NCBI RefSeq assembly: GCF_003076755.1
Contig: NZ_QDKM01000001.1
Coordinates: 620,001 to 684,000 of the forward strand
Length of the DNA stretch: 64,000 bases
Direction: 5' to 3'
DNA from: Pararhodobacter oceanensis
GTDB taxonomy: Bacteria; Pseudomonadota; Alphaproteobacteria; Rhodobacterales; Rhodobacteraceae
The notes beneath the pieces were generated by a model. It saw nothing but the letters and a program-made list of their open reading frames with translations. It was not told the DNA's origin and did no database searches. The position numbers were made by a program, and so were the translations under genes. Below, in pieces: positions 44,807-53,604 of this stretch (its first letter is position 1; each line of letters opens with the position of its first letter).

Positions 44807-44861
44807 CAGGGATGCCCAAGCAATTCGCGCCCCCGCCCCCCTTTTCAAAGACAATTCTCCG

Positions 44862-45317
44862 ATGACCAACACCGCCCCCCAATCCGCCCAACTCGACAGT
44901 GGTGAGACTGAAATCGCGGTGTTTCGCGTCGATAAAACCCGCTACTGGCGCGATCACGGGATCATGGCGCTGGTGCTGATGGCGCTGGCCGGTGCGGTGC
45001 TCTGGGCGATCGATTCGCCCTACCCCGCGATCGGCTCGCTGGGTGCGATCCTCGCGGTCGCTCTGCGCGCCGCCTATCTGGCCAGTGAGGCCTTTGCCCT
45101 GCGCTGGACCCTGACCAACCGGCGGCTGATCCTGCCCGGTGGCCAACGCGCCCTGCAACTCTTGGAAATCGAGACGGCGCGCATCCTGCTTGGCGATGTG
45201 CAGGTGATCACCCTCAGCGGCGATAAGCATTTGTTAAAACATCTGGGCGATGCTCGGGGCGTGATCACGCAAATCCTGACCGCCCGCGACAAGCGTGCGC
45301 GGCGTGCGAGCGGCTGA
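44862..45317 (+). CDS. Membrane protein with bacterial PH-like domain
   Basis: 151 residues. Two hydrophobic helices (about 34-51 and 57-76) followed by a cytosolic half with FALRWTLTNRRLILPGG and GDVQVITLSGDKHLLKHLGD, a plan typical of bacterial PH-like (YdbT/bPH2) proteins: T-N-x-R-L-I after the membrane hairpin is characteristic. Similar in layout to the protein at 5081. Function unknown. Confidence 0.75.
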   Translation: MTNTAPQSAQLDSGETEIAVFRVDKTRYWRDHGIMALVLMALAGAVLWAIDSPYPAIGSLGAILAVALRAAYLASEAFALRWTLTNRRLILPGGQRALQLLEIETARILLGDVQVITLSGDKHLLKHLGDARGVITQILTARDKRARRASG

Positions 45318-45418
45318 ACGCCCTTTTGACTGCCGCACGGCTCCTCGTCGCCGGTAGCGCCCGGCCACACGAGCCGCTATAAGCCCGCTGACAGCTAGCG
45401 GGACCAAAGAGGCGGCAT

Positions 45419-46699
45419 ATGACCCTGTATTTCACCAATGCCCGGTTGATCGACCCCGAGGCCGGCACCGACCGCCTCGGCAGTCTGGTCGCAGATGACG
45501 GGCAGATCACCGAGATCGACCCAAAGACCCCTCCCGCGGGGGCCGAAGTGATTGATTGCCGTGGCAAATGTCTGGCGCCGGGGCTGGTGGATTGGGGCGT
45601 GCATGTGGGCGAACCGGGCGCGCGTCATAAGGAAAGCCTGCGCACCGCCGGTCAGGCGGCGGCGGCGGGCGGCGTCACCACATTCATCACCCGCCCCGAC
45701 ACCTCGCCCGCGGTGGATATGCCGGAAACGCTGGACTTTCTGCGCCGCCGCTCGGCCTCGGAAAGCCCGGTGAACATCCACCATATGGCCGCGCTGACCC
45801 GCAACCGCGAGGGGCAGGAAATGGCCGAGATCGGCTTTTTGCTCGACGCCGGTGCGCTGGCCTTTACCGATGGCGAGAATGTCGCGCAGGGCACCAAAGT
45901 GTTGGGCCGTTGCCTGACCTATGCGCGCAGCCTTGGCGCGCTGGTTGTCGGCCACCCGCAAGACCCCGGATTGAGCAAGGGCGCCGCCGTGACCACCGGC
46001 AAATTCGCCAGTCTGCGCGGGTTGCCGGGCGTGTCGCCGATGGCCGAGCGGATGGGATTTGACCGCGATATGGCCTTGGTCGAGATGACCGGCGTGCGCT
46101 ATCACGCCGACCAGATCACCTGCGCGCGCAGCCTGCCGGCGCTGGAACGGGCCAAGAAAAACGGGCTGGATGTGACCGCGGGCGTCTCGATTCACCATCT
46201 GACGCTGAATGAATTCGACGTCGGCGATTACCGCACGTTTTTCAAACTGACCCCGCCCCTGCGCGCCGAGGATGACCGGATCGCGGTGATCCAGGCGGTC
46301 GCCGACGGGCTGATCGACGTGATCTGCTCGATGCACACGCCGCAAGACGAGGAAAGCAAACGCCTGCCGTTTGAAGAGGCGGCGGCGGGGGCGGTCGGGC
46401 TGGAAACCCTGCTGCCGGCGTCGATGCGGCTGTATCATTCGGGCTATCTGACGCTGCCGCAATTGTGGCGCGCGATGGCGCTCAATCCGGCGCGGCGGCT
46501 GGGCCTGCCTTGCGGGCGGCTGAGCGCGGGCGCGCCTGCCGATCTGGTGCTGTTTGATCCCGATGCGCCCTTTGTCCTCGACCGGTTTGCGCTGCGCTCG
46601 AAGTCGAAAAACACGCCCTTTGACGGCACGAGAATGGAGGGTAAGGTTCTGGCCACCTATGTTGCCGGACAACCGGTCTATGAACGCGAGGCCGCATGA
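45419..46699 (+). CDS. pyrC: Dihydroorotase-like protein, probably non-catalytic
   Basis: 426 residues, type I dihydroorotase fold (amidohydrolase superfamily). Key residues are altered: the metal motif D-x-H-x-H-x-R is DWGVHVG, so the first zinc His is Gly60 and the Arg is Gly64; the usual PNT is PDT (D94); the catalytic Asp of TDHAPH is Met305 (CSMHTPQ). H62, H179 and the HH pair at 259-260 remain. By analogy with non-catalytic PyrC' subunits that support aspartate carbamoyltransferase assembly, it may be structural for PyrB; an active dihydroorotase should be elsewhere. The stop overlaps plsY (ATGA). Confidence 0.88.
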   Translation: MTLYFTNARLIDPEAGTDRLGSLVADDGQITEIDPKTPPAGAEVIDCRGKCLAPGLVDWGVHVGEPGARHKESLRTAGQAAAAGGVTTFITRPDTSPAVDMPETLDFLRRRSASESPVNIHHMAALTRNREGQEMAEIGFLLDAGALAFTDGENVAQGTKVLGRCLTYARSLGALVVGHPQDPGLSKGAAVTTGKFASLRGLPGVSPMAERMGFDRDMALVEMTGVRYHADQITCARSLPALERAKKNGLDVTAGVSIHHLTLNEFDVGDYRTFFKLTPPLRAEDDRIAVIQAVADGLIDVICSMHTPQDEESKRLPFEEAAAGAVGLETLLPASMRLYHSGYLTLPQLWRAMALNPARRLGLPCGRLSAGAPADLVLFDPDAPFVLDRFALRSKSKNTPFDGTRMEGKVLATYVAGQPVYEREAA

Positions 46700-47307
46700 C
46701 CTTCCTTCCCGTGATCGACACTGCGCCGCTGGTCTTAACCATGATCGCGCTGGCGTCTTACCTTTTGGGCTCGGTGCCTTTCGGCTTGGTGATCACCCGC
46801 TTGCTGGGGTTGGGCGACCTGCGCGCGATTGGCTCGGGCAATATCGGCGCGACCAATGTGCTGCGCACCGGCAACAAAGCCGCCGCCGCGGCGACGCTGC
46901 TGCTGGATGCGGGCAAGGGCGCGATTGCGGTGTTGATCGCGCGCACGATCGCTGGCGAGGACGCCGCGCAACTCGCTGGTTTTGCTGCGTTTTTGGGGCA
47001 CCTGTATCCGATATGGCTGGGTTTCAAAGGCGGCAAGGGCGTGGCGACTTTCTTGGGCACATTGCTGGCGCTGGCTTGGCCGATCGGGTTGTTGTGTTGC
47101 GCCACATGGCTGGTGACAGTGGCGCTGACGCGGATTTCCTCGGCCTCGGCGCTGGTCGCTTCGGCTTCGGCGGCGCTCTGGTGCTGGATCATCGGCCCGC
47201 AATCGCTGATCATTCTGGCTTTGGCGCTCACGGCGCTGGTCTGGCTGCGCCATGCGAGCAATATCAAGCGCTTGCTGGCTGGCAATGAGCCGCGGGTTGG
47301 TAAATAG
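46696..47307 (+). CDS. plsY: Acyl-phosphate:glycerol-3-phosphate acyltransferase
   Basis: 203-residue inner-membrane enzyme that acylates glycerol-3-phosphate at sn-1 using acyl phosphate, starting phospholipid synthesis. The three conserved motifs are visible: [16 protein letters not shown] (about 47-62), [13 protein letters not shown] (about 112-124) and the later hydrophobic loop with a conserved small-residue pattern. Five to six helices. It overlaps the dihydroorotase-like gene by 4 bases, a common pairing in this order. Confidence 0.95.
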   Translation: MTFLPVIDTAPLVLTMIALASYLLGSVPFGLVITRLLGLGDLRAIGSGNIGATNVLRTGNKAAAAATLLLDAGKGAIAVLIARTIAGEDAAQLAGFAAFLGHLYPIWLGFKGGKGVATFLGTLLALAWPIGLLCCATWLVTVALTRISSASALVASASAALWCWIIGPQSLIILALALTALVWLRHASNIKRLLAGNEPRVGK

Positions 47308-47359
47308 CCGGCGTTAACCGGTTAACTATGTGCATGTTGGTTAACAGCCCGCGTTAACT
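47296..47359. repeat. Duplicated GTTAAC-rich segment between convergent genes
   Basis: Two imperfect 22-bp direct copies (TTGGTAAATAGCCGGCGTTA... and TTGGTTAACAGCCCGCGTTA...) start at about 47298 and 47337. They include the end of plsY and the end of the lipoprotein gene. The palindrome GTTAACCGGTTAAC at 47313-47326 lies between and could be a shared terminator hairpin or regulator site. Confidence 0.5.
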
Positions 47360-48028
47360 ACAAATCCCGCGGGTCTGCGCGTCGCGCCACGGGATGCGCA
47401 CCGGCCAATCCGGCAGATCGCGCGGTTCCATCACCTGTGACAGCAGCGCGTGCAACCGCTCGGTCCGCCGCCCCTGCGGGTCCAGCGCCGCGCAGCAGAC
47501 GTATTCCTCGACCAGACTGGCCTGTTGCTCATAGCCGTAGTCGCTGAAATTCGGCGCGTGATCGGCGTCGAACAGATAGGGATCGACGCCGCGCTGATGC
47601 TCGAGCCCGACGCGCAGGGGCGAATAGCCGGTGGTCGCGCGGTTCTGCCATTGCCAGACATGGGTGACCTCATGGGCGAAAAACATCGCCAGCCCCAAGG
47701 GCATGGTGCCATCGGGCAGGCGAACAAAATCCTCTTGCATCAGATCATCGCGCACGCGGATGTGGTTCCACAGGGTGACGCCCGCGGTGCGTCCGGTCAG
47801 AATCTCGGTGGTCGGCGGCGGCACGATACGCTCGCGGCATGTGGTTTGCGGGCGGGCGCGGAATTGATGTTCGCGCAGCCCGATGACGCGGCTGGCGCTG
47901 AACCGCACCTGCGTGCTGTCGAGCCCGTCACCGAAGAGGCGCGAGGCCAATTCGGTCTCATGTATGGTTAACGGGCGACCGCAGGCGGACAAAGACAGGA
48001 AAATCAACAGGGTGATCAGGATGCGCAT
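47354..48028 (-). CDS. Lipoprotein with HExxH metalloprotease-like motif
   Basis: 224 residues. A lipobox LSACG (about 13-17) after a hydrophobic signal marks it as a lipoprotein, anchored to the outer or inner membrane. The motif HEVTHVWQWQ (about 118-127) is the zinc-binding HExxH, followed by a possible third ligand region with DADHAPNF and EEYVCC. Small DUF4157-type relatives have this motif. No catalytic data; proteolysis is an inference. Convergent with plsY. Confidence 0.72.
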   Translation of the reverse strand: MRILITLLIFLSLSACGRPLTIHETELASRLFGDGLDSTQVRFSASRVIGLREHQFRARPQTTCRERIVPPPTTEILTGRTAGVTLWNHIRVRDDLMQEDFVRLPDGTMPLGLAMFFAHEVTHVWQWQNRATTGYSPLRVGLEHQRGVDPYLFDADHAPNFSDYGYEQQASLVEEYVCCAALDPQGRRTERLHALLSQVMEPRDLPDWPVRIPWRDAQTRGICS

Positions 48029-48059
48029 GGCGCTATCGAAGAGCGCCGCGGCCCATCCG

Positions 48060-48851
48060 TCAAGTCAAATCACCGCCGATCGACTTCAACATCTGGCGTT
48101 CATAGAGCCGCGGCGCCAGCCGGTTGAGCCACCACGCCAAGCCCGCCACACGCCCGACGGGGATGAAATCGCGGCGCTTGTCGAGCCCCGAGAGGATCAC
48201 AAGCGCGGCGGCCTCGGCACTGATCTCATCGACGCCGTCGCGCGCGGCGCCCGGTGGTCCGAGATGCTGCGCGTCGAAGGCGGCCCCGGGATTGGTGGCG
48301 ACAAAGGAGGGCGCGGCGAGCGCGCAACGCACGCCGAACGGCGCCTCTTCGCCGCGCAAAGAGCCGAAAAATCCGGTCAGCGCGTGTTTCGACGCCGCAT
48401 AGGCGGTGCGGTGTTTCAGCGGTGCGAAACCGGCCACCGAGGTGATCGCCAGATGGGTGCCCGAGGCGGCGCGGAGGTCGTGGAGCAGGGCCTGCGCGAC
48501 ATGGACCGCGCCCCAGTAATTGACCTCGAACAGGCGACGGTGGGCGGCGGGATCGGACTGTGCGAAGGGGGCGATCATGGTGATGCCGGCGGAATAGATC
48601 GCCAGATCAATGCTCGGTCGCGCGGCGCGGATCTCGGCGCAGACCGCCGCGACCTGCGCGGGATCGGTGACGTCGCAGGGGTGCAGGCTTTGCTGCGCGC
48701 TGGCACTTAAAGCGGCGGTTTTATCCGGCAGATCCAAGAGCGCCGTGACCCATCCCCGTGCCTGCAATTGCAGGGCCAGCGCCAGTCCGAGGCCGCCTGC
48801 CCCGCCGGTGATCACTGCGGTTTTCCCGCCGTTGTCGCGCGCGCCCCTCAT
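48060..48851 (-). CDS. SDR family oxidoreductase
   Basis: 263 residues. NAD(P)-binding TGGAGGLGLALA loop near residue 12, SAGITMI, catalytic Ser in ITSVAGFAP and YAASK about residue 150. The start at 48851 overlaps the stop of the preceding epimerase gene by 4 bases (ATGA), so it is translationally coupled; it is the last gene of the seven-gene minus-strand run. Substrate unknown; its context suggests action on a product of the flavin monooxygenase pathway. Confidence 0.85.
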   Translation of the reverse strand: MRGARDNGGKTAVITGGAGGLGLALALQLQARGWVTALLDLPDKTAALSASAQQSLHPCDVTDPAQVAAVCAEIRAARPSIDLAIYSAGITMIAPFAQSDPAAHRRLFEVNYWGAVHVAQALLHDLRAASGTHLAITSVAGFAPLKHRTAYAASKHALTGFFGSLRGEEAPFGVRCALAAPSFVATNPGAAFDAQHLGPPGAARDGVDEISAEAAALVILSGLDKRRDFIPVGRVAGLAWWLNRLAPRLYERQMLKSIGGDLT

Positions 48852-49768
48852 GGCTGTGCCCATTTGCGCCAGAGGTCGAAGACCTGCGCCGAGGTTAATT
48901 CCGGCACGTAGCCGAAGCGTTCCTTCAGCGCCGTATTGTCCAGCACCGGACGGTATTGCAGAAAGCCGACCTGCTCGGGGCCGTAACGGCTCAGCCCGAT
49001 TGGCCGAGCAACGCCAAGCGCCCCGCGCAGCAGCCACGCCGGAAGTGTCAGCACCGGCTTGCCCATCGCCTGCGCCAATTGCGTCATAGTCATCGCCCCG
49101 TCTCCGGCGACGTTATAGATCCCTGCCGGCCCGTCAGTGGCGGCGCGAATCAAGATACGCTCCAAATCTTTACTCCAGATGAACACGAATGGACTGTCGG
49201 CGCCGGCCACGCGCAGTAACCTTTTCTTATGAAAGAGTGCGGTAATCTGATTCTCGATGCCCGCGCCCAACACGGTGCCGACCCGCAAGATTACCTGCTC
49301 TAATGCGGGGTGCGCCTGTCTGGCCTCTGCCAGCATCTCTTCGACCTGCCGCTTGTGATCGGCATAGGGGAATTCAACGTTACCGCGCAGCGGATCGCTT
49401 TCAACGAGAGGGACCGGATTATCCGCATGATAGCCATAGGCCGCGCCCGAGGAGGTCACGATCAGGCGCCGCACGCCATGCGCTACACAGGCCCGCAAGA
49501 CTTTGCGGCTGCCCTGCACATCGACGCGCCATTCAAACGCGCGGGTGGAGCCTTTGGGCGGCGTCACAATCGAGGCCAGATGGATCACCACCTCGGGCCG
49601 GAACGCACCGATCACGCGGTCGGCATCATCTCCGGTCACATCAAGCCGCTGGAAATTGGCCTCCGCGATGGGCTGTAGATCGGTGGCGAGCACCTCATGC
49701 GCGCCCAGCCCCGCCAGCAAGGCGCGCCCGACATTGCCGCCCGCGCCGGTGATCAGGATGCGGGTCAT
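48848..49768 (-). CDS. NAD-dependent epimerase/dehydratase family protein
   Basis: 306 residues, extended SDR. N-terminal ITGAGGNVGRALLAGLG nucleotide-binding loop, HLASIVTPP, catalytic YADHK about residue 140 with Ser in VTSSGAAYGYH, and a substrate domain ending in ALKERFGYVPELTSAQVFD, which is typical of NAD-dependent epimerases. Overlaps both neighbours by 4 bases, showing tight translational coupling. Its substrate may be a sugar nucleotide or, given the context, a small carbonyl compound. Confidence 0.88.
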   Translation of the reverse strand: MTRILITGAGGNVGRALLAGLGAHEVLATDLQPIAEANFQRLDVTGDDADRVIGAFRPEVVIHLASIVTPPKGSTRAFEWRVDVQGSRKVLRACVAHGVRRLIVTSSGAAYGYHADNPVPLVESDPLRGNVEFPYADHKRQVEEMLAEARQAHPALEQVILRVGTVLGAGIENQITALFHKKRLLRVAGADSPFVFIWSKDLERILIRAATDGPAGIYNVAGDGAMTMTQLAQAMGKPVLTLPAWLLRGALGVARPIGLSRYGPEQVGFLQYRPVLDNTALKERFGYVPELTSAQVFDLWRKWAQP

Positions 49769-50661
49769 AGTAGCCGCCTCGCCCAGAGGAGCGCCAGCAC
49801 CAGACCGGTAATCGCGTGCCACATGCCCCAAAAGGCGGCGACCACCGCCATGCCACCAAGGCCACCGAAGAAGGCGAAGATCAGGATCAAGCCGAGGCCG
49901 GAATTCTGGATGCCGGTCTCGATGGTGATCGAACGCCGGTCGCGCGGGCTGAGCCCCGCCAGCGTCGCGATGGTAAAGCCGAGCCCCAATGCCACGGCGT
50001 TATGCACTGCGACCAATCCCGCCACTTTGCCTGCAAGATCAAGGAAGTATTGCCAGTTCGACGCCAGTGCCGCGATGATAAAGCCGATGAAAATCACCAT
50101 CGACAGCAGTTGCGCCGGACGCCGGATGCGCGTGGCCAGATCCGGCAGGCGGGCGTTCACCATCATGCCCAAGGCGAGCGGCAGCACCAGCATGAAGATC
50201 ACGGTGATCGCCACTTGCACGGGGTCGATCTGGGTCGCGACAAGGATCGCGCGGGTCGGCGCATAAAGCCCGCCCCAGAGCGCGATATTCAGCGGCGTCA
50301 GGATGATCGCCGCGACCGTGGCAATCGCGGTCATGCTGACCGAAAGCGCGGTGTTGCCGCCCGCGCGGTGGCTCAGGTAGTTCGAGATATTCCCGCCCGG
50401 ACAGGCGGCGACAAGGATCAATCCCAGCGCGATGGAGGCGCGGGGTTGAAACAGCAGCACGAGGCCGAAGGTCACCGCGGGCAAGGCGAGGAATTGCGCG
50501 AAAAATCCGGCCAGTAGCGGGCGCGGGGCTTTGATCAGGGCGCGGAATTGCGCCATGCGCAGGTCGAGCGCGATGGAAAACATCACCACCGCGAGGATTG
50601 CGTTAAGCAGCATCAAGGATGCCGGCGAGAAGTTCAGCATCGCCTCATCAATTCCGGTCAT
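49765..50661 (-). CDS. Bile-acid:sodium symporter (BASS) family transporter
   Basis: 298 residues, nine to ten helices of the BASS fold. The two Na+-site crossing segments are recognisable (CPGGNISNYLSHRAGGNTALSV and ETGIQNSGLGL). Bacterial members carry organic anions such as bile acids, pantoate, or sulfonates. The ATG at 50661 overlaps the flavin monooxygenase gene by 14 bases, and the stop overlaps the next gene by 4. Placed in an operon with an oxygenase and a polar amino-acid-type importer. Confidence 0.88.
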   Translation of the reverse strand: MTGIDEAMLNFSPASLMLLNAILAVVMFSIALDLRMAQFRALIKAPRPLLAGFFAQFLALPAVTFGLVLLFQPRASIALGLILVAACPGGNISNYLSHRAGGNTALSVSMTAIATVAAIILTPLNIALWGGLYAPTRAILVATQIDPVQVAITVIFMLVLPLALGMMVNARLPDLATRIRRPAQLLSMVIFIGFIIAALASNWQYFLDLAGKVAGLVAVHNAVALGLGFTIATLAGLSPRDRRSITIETGIQNSGLGLILIFAFFGGLGGMAVVAAFWGMWHAITGLVLALLWARRLL

Positions 50662-51955
50662 CGCCACCTCCCAGCGCTTTGATACGGGTCGTCACCGCCC
50701 GACGGTAGGTCGCGCGGTCAACGTAATAGGCCATCCGCGGCAGATCGACATAGTCCATGCCACCGGTCAAGCGGCTGAAACCCTTGGATTTTTCGGACTG
50801 GATCGCGGCGGCGGCGGGGGAACCCTCACGCAGCCCGCGGATATAGCGCGCGACCAGTTCGGCCTGCTCATGACGGCCCTGCCAGCCCAGACCGGCGGCC
50901 TCGACCATGCCCATAACAAAGAGATCGTCGCGCTCGGGGTGCAGGCAATTGAGAAACAGATGCGGCGCGGGGCCCTGCCAGTTGAGCAACTCGCGGTCGA
51001 TGAACGGGTAATCGAGCAGATAACCGGTGGCGGCGATGACCAGATCGTAGTCCGCCGATGTGCCATCGGTGAAATGCACGGTTTTGCCGTCAAACCGCGC
51101 GATGTCGGGGCGCAGGTCGATGTCGCCGTGACCGGCGTGGAAGATCACCATGGAATTGACCACCGGATGCGATTCGTAAAGCTGGTGATCGGGCTCGGGA
51201 AAACCCAGCCGCTGGGCGTCGCCGACAAACCAGCGCAGGATCAACCCGTCGACCCGCCGCTTGAGCCACATCGGCAGTTTGATCGCGCCGCCGACGGTAT
51301 CGGCGGGCTTGCCGAACACGTATTTGGGCACGAAATGCACGCCGCGGCGCATCGACAGACTGGTGCTTTGCGCGTGATGCACCGCGTCCACCGCGATGTC
51401 GCAGCCAGAGTTGCCGCCGCCGATCACCAAGACCCGCTTGCCGCGCAACTGGTCGGTGCTGCGGTAGGCGGCGGAGTGGATCAGCTCGACGTCGAACTGG
51501 CCTTTGAAGCTGGGCATATTGGGCTCGGAGAGGGTGCCATTGGCGATGATCACTCCGGCGTAATGCCCCGAATGCGTGCCCTCCCCGTCGCACCACTCGA
51601 CCTGCCAATGATCGCCGATGGGCGCACAGTGGGTCACTTCGGCATTGAAGCGATAGTGGCGGCGCAGGTCGAAATGCTCGGCGAAATCGCGGAAATAATC
51701 GCGCAACACGTGATGCGCGGGGTAGTCCGGCGTGCCCTCGGGCATCGGGAAATCGGCGAATTCGGTGGTCGTGCGCGAGGAAATCAGATGCGCGCTGTCA
51801 TACATCGTCGAGCGCGGCGCCGAGATATCCCAGAGCCCGCCAACATCGGAATGCAGCTCGAACCCCTCGAAGGCAATGCCTTGTTCGGTCAGGGTTTTTG
51901 CCATCGCCAAACCCATCGGTCCGGCACCGATCAGGGCAAAAGGCCTGTCACTCAT
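50648..51955 (-). CDS. Flavin-containing monooxygenase
   Basis: 435 residues. FAD-binding IGAGPMGLAMAKTL (9-22), FMO fingerprint FKGQFDVELIHSAAY (about 150-164), NADPH-binding VIGGGNSGCD and the ATGYLLDYP motif define the class B FMO fold, which oxygenates nucleophilic N or S atoms of small molecules. Not close to the trimethylamine monooxygenase sequence pattern. It starts 56 bp after the ATPase stop. In the context of an ABC importer and a persulfide-sensing repressor an organosulfur or amine substrate is plausible but unproved. Confidence 0.9.
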   Translation of the reverse strand: MSDRPFALIGAGPMGLAMAKTLTEQGIAFEGFELHSDVGGLWDISAPRSTMYDSAHLISSRTTTEFADFPMPEGTPDYPAHHVLRDYFRDFAEHFDLRRHYRFNAEVTHCAPIGDHWQVEWCDGEGTHSGHYAGVIIANGTLSEPNMPSFKGQFDVELIHSAAYRSTDQLRGKRVLVIGGGNSGCDIAVDAVHHAQSTSLSMRRGVHFVPKYVFGKPADTVGGAIKLPMWLKRRVDGLILRWFVGDAQRLGFPEPDHQLYESHPVVNSMVIFHAGHGDIDLRPDIARFDGKTVHFTDGTSADYDLVIAATGYLLDYPFIDRELLNWQGPAPHLFLNCLHPERDDLFVMGMVEAAGLGWQGRHEQAELVARYIRGLREGSPAAAAIQSEKSKGFSRLTGGMDYVDLPRMAYYVDRATYRRAVTTRIKALGGGDDRN

Positions 51956-52011
51956 ACGTTCCTCCCTCGTATTTCATGGCTTATCTGTCGCGCCCTATCC
52001 TGCCCGCTGCC

Positions 52012-52749
52012 TCATAGCCGCCCCCCGTCGAGCAGGCGTTGCAGGAACTGGCGGGTGCGCGGGTGTTCGGGTGCGCCGAACAGGTCTTTGGGCGGCGCGT
52101 GTTCGGCGATGCGACCGGCGTCGAGAAAACACACGCGGTCGGCGAGATCGCGGGCGAACCCCATCTCATGGGTGACGATCACCATGGTCATGCCGCGGTC
52201 CTTGAGGCCACGGATCACCGCCATCACATCGCCGACCAGCTCGGGATCGAGGGCGGCGGTGATCTCGTCTAGCAGCAGCACATCAGGCTCACCGGCGAGC
52301 GCGCGGACCACCGCCACGCGCTGTTGCTGGCCGCCCGAAAGTTGCTCAGGGTAGGCTTTGGCGAAGCGCTCCATGCCGAATAGCGCGAGGATTTCCATCG
52401 CCTGCTCGTTGGCCTCAACGCGGCTTTGGCCATGCACCTTGCGCGGCGCGAGGGTGATATTGTCGAGCACATTCATATGCGGAAACAGGTTGTAGGCCTG
52501 AAACACGATGCCGATGCGGCGCTGGAGGCCGGTCTTGCCAAAGCTGGCGTCGCTGACCGGCACACCGTCGAGGCGGATCTCGCCCCAGTCAGGCTCGACC
52601 AGCCGGTTGACGCAGCGCAGCAGGGTGGATTTGCCGCTGCCCGAGGCGCCGATCAGGCAGACGACCTCATGCCGCGCGACCTGTAGATCGACGCGGTCGA
52701 GCACCAGATTATCGCCGAAATATTTGGTTAATCCGTCAATCTCGATCAT
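52012..52749 (-). CDS. Polar amino-acid ABC transporter, ATP-binding protein
   Basis: 245 residues of the GlnQ/PAAT type. Walker A GASGSGKST (34-42), Q loop FQAYNLFPHM, signature LSGGQQQRVAV, Walker B VLLLDEITAALDPE, H-loop in VTHEMGF. The TAALDPELV and HPRTRQFLQRLL endings are those of amino-acid importers. The ATG directly follows the permease stop (TAG-ATG) with no gap. Confidence 0.94.
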   Translation of the reverse strand: MIEIDGLTKYFGDNLVLDRVDLQVARHEVVCLIGASGSGKSTLLRCVNRLVEPDWGEIRLDGVPVSDASFGKTGLQRRIGIVFQAYNLFPHMNVLDNITLAPRKVHGQSRVEANEQAMEILALFGMERFAKAYPEQLSGGQQQRVAVVRALAGEPDVLLLDEITAALDPELVGDVMAVIRGLKDRGMTMVIVTHEMGFARDLADRVCFLDAGRIAEHAPPKDLFGAPEHPRTRQFLQRLLDGGRL

Positions 52750-53604
52750 CTATTCAGTCACCTGCAAGCGCCGCTCGCGGTCGCGGCGGGTGATCCAGTC
52801 GGCCAGTCGCGCCATCGGGATCGTAGCCAGCAAAAACAGCAGGGCGGCGACCACCAGCGAGGAATAATTGAAGGTGCCGGCGGTGTAGATCTGCGCCTCG
52901 CGCACGGCGTCGCGCACCCCGATCACCGACAGGAGTGCCACGTCCTTTTGCAGGGCGACGATGATATTCATCAAGGATGGCAAGACGTTGCGGATCGCTT
53001 GCGGCAGGATCGCATGGATCATCACCTGCCATTCATTGAGCCCGAGCGCATGGGCGGCGGCGCGCTGCCCCTCGTGGACGGCATCGATGCCCGAGCGGTA
53101 AATCTCGCAGACATAGGCCGAGTAGCTGAGCACCATGGCGAAACCGCCCCAGAACAGGCCGGAATTGGGCAATCCGGGGATGCGCAGGGCGGGGATGCCA
53201 AAGCCGAAGAGGATCACCAGCAAGAGCACCGGCAGGCCGCGAAACAGGTCGATATAGAGCACCACCATCAGCCGGAAGGGCGCGAACCACGGGCCGCGCA
53301 GAGAGCGAATCACCGCGAGCAGCAGCGCCCAGACACCGATGGCCACGACCGCGATCAGCCAGACCTGCATATTGATCAAAAACCCGGTCGCGACCTTGGG
53401 CGCGGCGGCGATCATGTGATCAAGATTGAAAAACTGCGCCTGGATGCGCGGCCAGTTCGGGTTGGTGGCGACCAGCCATGCCAATGCGCCGAACATCACC
53501 ACGATGGAGCCCGCGCTGATCAGGCCGGGCACCATGGCGGTGCGCCAGTCAAAGCCCCGCCGCCGGGGGGGCGGCGGGGGTGTTTTGGGCGTGTCGGGGA
53601 TCAT
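52750..53604 (-). CDS. Polar amino-acid ABC transporter, permease
   Basis: 284 residues. The His/Glu/Gln-type permease signature with EIYRSGIDAVHEGQRAAAHALGL (the EAA loop that contacts the ATPase) is clear; five to six helices. An N-terminal cytosolic Pro/Arg-rich extension (MIPDTPKTPPPPPRRRGFDW) precedes the first helix. Single permease gene, so it probably forms a homodimer. The start overlaps the substrate-binding protein stop by 4 bases. Confidence 0.93.
   Translation of the reverse strand: MIPDTPKTPPPPPRRRGFDWRTAMVPGLISAGSIVVMFGALAWLVATNPNWPRIQAQFFNLDHMIAAAPKVATGFLINMQVWLIAVVAIGVWALLLAVIRSLRGPWFAPFRLMVVLYIDLFRGLPVLLLVILFGFGIPALRIPGLPNSGLFWGGFAMVLSYSAYVCEIYRSGIDAVHEGQRAAAHALGLNEWQVMIHAILPQAIRNVLPSLMNIIVALQKDVALLSVIGVRDAVREAQIYTAGTFNYSSLVVAALLFLLATIPMARLADWITRRDRERRLQVTE

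Noticed and set aside
45419-46699. pyrC as a pseudogene
   Set aside because: The frame is intact, the product is full length and coupled to plsY; altered active-site residues are better explained by a non-catalytic family.
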